From Scytonema sp. RU_4_4 (GTDB lineage Bacteria > Cyanobacteriota > Cyanobacteriia > Cyanobacteriales > Nostocaceae): 57,541 bases of DNA. The notes beneath the pieces are model-generated. The model worked only from the letters and a program-made list of their open reading frames with translations, was not told the origin of the DNA and did not search any database. The translations under genes were made by a program, and so were the position numbers. Location: contig JAAUSC010000015.1 in the NCBI GenBank assembly GCA_012031965.1, forward strand, positions 1 to 57,541. Direction: 5' to 3'. Positions 54,749 to 57,541 of this stretch are shown piece by piece. The number at the start of each line of letters is the position of its first letter. The stretch's first letter is position 1.

Positions 54749-57541
54749 TCATAAACCTGCTATACACTCTAATAATTCTTTGATCGTATAAGGCTTCAAC
54801 AAAAATGTCTTAATATTAACTGGGAAAGTTTTTTGAGCGTTAGCAGGAAGTCCACTGGTAAGAATGACTTTGACCTGCGGATTCATTCTCTGCATAATGT
54901 GGATGGTTGTCAATCCATCCAGATTGGGCATCATCAGATCCATTAAAACGACGCTGATTTCGTCTTTGCGTTTGGCATAGATGGCGATCGCTTCTATTCC
55001 ATCTCTGGCGAGGAGAGTTTTATAATTGTATTTTTCCAGAGAGGTTTTTGTTGTCTCTCGAATGATTTCTTCATCGTCCACAATCAGAATCAATTCGCCG
55101 TTACCTCTTGGCAGTTCATCTTCTGGGTTTGGCTGGCTAAGCTCTCCTGCGACAGCAGGCAAAAAAACCTCGAATTTCGTTCCCTTTGGGACTTCGCTAT
55201 AAACTTTAACAAAACCGCCGTGATTTTTCACAATCCCTAGTACCGTTGCTAGTCCCAGTCCTGTTCCTTTACCGACTTCTTTGGTCGTGAAAAAGGGATC
55301 GAAAATTCGCTCCATCACTTCCTGTGGGATCCCCGTTCCTGTATCAGAAATTGTAATCACAACATAGGAACCGACATGAGCTTCCAAATTCATGCGGGCA
55401 TAATGTTCATCCAAGTAGCGATTTTCCGCCGAGATAGCTAAACGCCCGCTGTTGGGCATAGCATCGCGGGCATTAATCAGAATATTCATGAATACTTGAT
55501 GAATTTGGGTACTATCAGCCGAAATCAGCCACAGTTCACTCGTTGGTATCTGCCTGGAGATGTTGATCGATTTGGGAAAGGTACTTTGAACAACAGTAAC
55601 TAATTCCGAGAGCAAGTGTTGCAATTGGATCATAACTCGCTCGCCTTCTGTTCCCCGACTAAGAGAAAGGAGTTGTTTAACCAAGTGAGATCCCCGTTTA
55701 GCACTGTCTTCAAGCATCGTCAACAGTCGTCTCGTTTGCTCGTTGAGATTGGGGAGTTTGAGGGGGAGCAATTGAGCAATGACGAGAATGGGGGTAAGGA
55801 TATTGTTGAAATCATGGGCAATGCCACTAGCTAATGTGCCAATGCTTTCTAAACGCTGAGCATGGTAAAATTGCTGCTCCAGTTTTTTCTTTTCGGTGAT
55901 GTCGGTGTTGACAACCAGGATTGATTTGGGTTGTCCGGATTCATCCCGCACCAGCGTCCAGCGACTGACAGCGATTATTTCTTGACCCGTTTTGGTCACT
56001 TGTTCGAGTTCGCCTTGCCAGAAGCCTTGCTCGATAATAAGATTTAGACCTTCAGCCAGTTGAGACGAAGATTCTGTGTTAAACAACTCGTGGGCGATTT
56101 TTCCCAGTACTTCTGCTGCTGTCCACCCGTATAAGCGTTCGGCTCCTTGATTCCAAAACAAGATACGATTATCTAAATCTTGGACAAAAATCGCGTCGGT
56201 CGCGATATCGATGAAAGCGGCTTGTTCGGCAATTTTCTGTTCCGCTTGTTTGCGATCGCGCAGCGCGGCTTGCCGTTCGCTAATATCTAGGTTAATGCCG
56301 CTTAAGTGCATGGGTTCACCCTGCTCATTCACCGTCAGCCGTCCCAGACTAAGCAGCCAGCGAATGCCCAGTTGGGGGTGAACAATGCGAAATTCAATTT
56401 GAATCTCAGGCAGGCATTGCTCCAGCACTTGCGATAGATACTCGCTCACCCGTTGGCGATCGCCCGGATACAAGAGGTCATTGTACCAATCTTCGTACTG
56501 GGGAAATCCATCAGCTGGATCGAGTCCATGCAGGTGATAGGTCTCAGGCGACCAGGTGAGTTTGCCCGTTGCCAGATTCCAATCCCATGAACCTGCCTTA
56601 GCACCTGCATCAATTGCCCAACGATATTCACCGTCGTGGCGGCGAAAACGATACTCGATCTGGAATGTCTCATGGCGTTCGTTTGCAGTCAGAAAAATGA
56701 TTTGGGATCTCTCCCGATCGTCGGGATGCAAGGCATCTAGCCAGCCAAACCCCAACCCAGTTTCCTCAGTTTGACCAGAAAAATCGTACCAGCTTTGACT
56801 GAGGTAGGTGCAGTAGCCAGTCGGATCAGTTACCCAAATCATGACGGGCATATGATCTGTCATATTGCGGAAGCGTTCCTCACTTTCGCGGATGACTGCT
56901 TCTGCTTGCTGGCGTTCGGCTTCCATCCGCTTGAGTTCAGTTATATCCTTCATCAGCACCAGGTTTGCCTGTCTGCCTGCCACAGAAAAAGCGTGGGCGT
57001 TTACCTCCACATCAATCACGCTGCCGTCTTTCTTGTAATGTTGCCAAATTTCAACATGGGGCTGTTGGGGGGTCAGGTGATTGTTGACCAGGCGCAGGGC
57101 AGGAACATCGCCAGGGGGGTGCATATCGGCGATCGTCATCTGTAAAAATTCTTCTCTGGAATAGCCGTAATGAGCGATCGCCGCTTGATTCACCTCCAAA
57201 AATACCAGAGTATCTGGGTCATAGAACCACATCGGGTTAGGGTTGCTCTCAAACATCAGGCGATAGCGTTCTTCGCTGTCTCGCACAGTTGCTTCTGCTT
57301 GCTTGCGTTCGGCTTTGAGCCGCGCCCTTTCGCTGATATCGCGCAAAATTGAGAGGTGCAGACCTGGGACAACATTGGCGATGCTCCTGGAAGGAGCCGC
57401 CCAAAGGGCGATCGCGTTAAATTCAGTTTCTCTGGTTGTGCCATCAGGACGATGCAGGCAAAATCCCCCGACATCTGCCCCTGCTGAAGAAATTGCTGCC
57501 ACATTTGGGCAACATCTACATTGGGATCGGCAAAGTCCGCA
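54749..57541 (-). CDS. multi-PAS hybrid histidine kinase with C-terminal receiver (5' part outside window, apparent frameshift)
   Basis: The gene continues past the right edge. From residue 1 of the main frame (57502): a PAS remnant (~1-60), PAS ~75-190, PAS ~205-300 joined to another PAS core ~303-410, PAS ~425-540, HisKA with His563 (GIAHDFNNIL), ATPase N box NILINARDAMP, DTGTGIP, GTGLGL, and a receiver (~805-917) with LIVDDEE, phospho-acceptor Asp855 and LLKPY. Upstream of ~57463 the protein-like frame changes (QMWQQFLQQGQMSGDF). Adding one T to the coding-strand T4 run (AAAA, 57460-57463) joins them. It resembles NtrB/FixL-type kinases; the sensed signal is unknown. Confidence 0.88.
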   Translation of the reverse strand, partial: CGLCRSQCRCCPNVAAISSAGADVGGFCLHRPDGTTRETEFNAIALWAAPSRSIANVVPGLHLSILRDISERARLKAERKQAEATVRDSEERYRLMFESNPNPMWFYDPDTLVFLEVNQAAIAHYGYSREEFLQMTIADMHPPGDVPALRLVNNHLTPQQPHVEIWQHYKKDGSVIDVEVNAHAFSVAGRQANLVLMKDITELKRMEAERQQAEAVIRESEERFRNMTDHMPVMIWVTDPTGYCTYLSQSWYDFSGQTEETGLGFGWLDALHPDDRERSQIIFLTANERHETFQIEYRFRRHDGEYRWAIDAGAKAGSWDWNLATGKLTWSPETYHLHGLDPADGFPQYEDWYNDLLYPGDRQRVSEYLSQVLEQCLPEIQIEFRIVHPQLGIRWLLSLGRLTVNEQGEPMHLSGINLDISERQAALRDRKQAEQKIAEQAAFIDIATDAIFVQDLDNRILFWNQGAERLYGWTAAEVLGKIAHELFNTESSSQLAEGLNLIIEQGFWQGELEQVTKTGQEIIAVSRWTLVRDESGQPKSILVVNTDITEKKKLEQQFYHAQRLESIGTLASGIAHDFNNILTPILVIAQLLPLKLPNLNEQTRRLLTMLEDSAKRGSHLVKQLLSLSRGTEGERVMIQLQHLLSELVTVVQSTFPKSINISRQIPTSELWLISADSTQIHQVFMNILINARDAMPNSGRLAISAENRYLDEHYARMNLEAHVGSYVVITISDTGTGIPQEVMERIFDPFFTTKEVGKGTGLGLATVLGIVKNHGGFVKVYSEVPKGTKFEVFLPAVAGELSQPNPEDELPRGNGELILIVDDEEIIRETTKTSLEKYNYKTLLARDGIEAIAIYAKRKDEISVVLMDLMMPNLDGLTTIHIMQRMNPQVKVILTSGLPANAQKTFPVNIKTFLLKPYTIKELLECIAGL

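Overview
The window is chromosomal DNA from a filamentous cyanobacterium, probably heterocyst-forming (Nostocales: Scytonema/Tolypothrix/Calothrix type). The evidence is the cyanobacterial gene set (chlB, a GUN4-domain gene, PAM68, an ABC1-family kinase, PatA-type PATAN and Hpt signalling proteins), frequent HIP1 octamers (GCGATCGC), moderate-to-low GC, and many short tandem heptamer repeats and short dispersed palindromes of the kind found in these genomes.

Layout. 0-10 kb: Ap4A phosphorylase, dienelactone hydrolase, recN, an ABC1 kinase, a candidate small RNA with terminator, a DUF4359 protein, a manganese catalase, and a translationally coupled siroheme pair (CbiX/SirB-type chelatase plus cobA). 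10-14 kb: Hpt protein and a PatA-like PATAN-REC regulator broken by a frameshift, then about 1.5 kb of non-coding DNA holding a large nested inverted repeat. 14-21 kb: the respiratory locus, with ctaC-ctaD-ctaE (cytochrome c oxidase) on minus, divergent from ctaA-ctaB (heme A/O synthesis) on plus. 20.8-21.1 kb: a multi-hairpin block resembling the right end/omega-RNA region of an IS200/IS605 (TnpB) element without tnpB. 21-31 kb: icd, GUN4-domain protein, a frameshifted sugar-type ABC ATPase, mtnA, hexapeptide acyltransferase, metallophosphoesterase. 31-41 kb: DUF72 protein, a RelN/RelE-type toxin-antitoxin pair, rsgA carrying an in-frame dispersed-repeat insertion, a carotenoid-desaturase-like oxidase, a methyltransferase, two tandem Ser/Thr kinases, tRNA-Arg(CCG) and an IS630 transposase relic. 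41-52 kb: GlsB-type membrane protein, pentapeptide protein, ilvD, two secreted proteins (one PEP-CTERM-like), rpsO-PAM68, DAHP synthase, lipoprotein, DUF1517 protein. 52-57.5 kb: tyrA, chlB, and a multi-PAS hybrid histidine kinase running off the right edge.

Functional themes. Tetrapyrrole metabolism recurs (sirohydrochlorin chelatase/cobA, ctaA/ctaB, GUN4, chlB). Aromatic amino-acid synthesis is represented by DAHP synthase and tyrA. Signalling is cyanobacterial in style (PATAN-REC, Hpt, two Pkn kinases, hybrid kinase).

Two cautions. Four genes (PatA-like, ctaE, ABC ATPase, PAS kinase) each appear to lack one base in a short homopolymer run. This looks more like a sequencing/assembly artefact than four independent mutations, although it could be real. 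I saw no CRISPR array, phage, or defence island. The best candidates for something undescribed are the small RNA at 6.7 kb, the TnpB-less omega-RNA-like block at 20.8-21.1 kb, the nested inverted repeat at 13.9-14.1 kb, and the repeat insertion inside rsgA. All functional calls are from reading the sequence; no database search was run.
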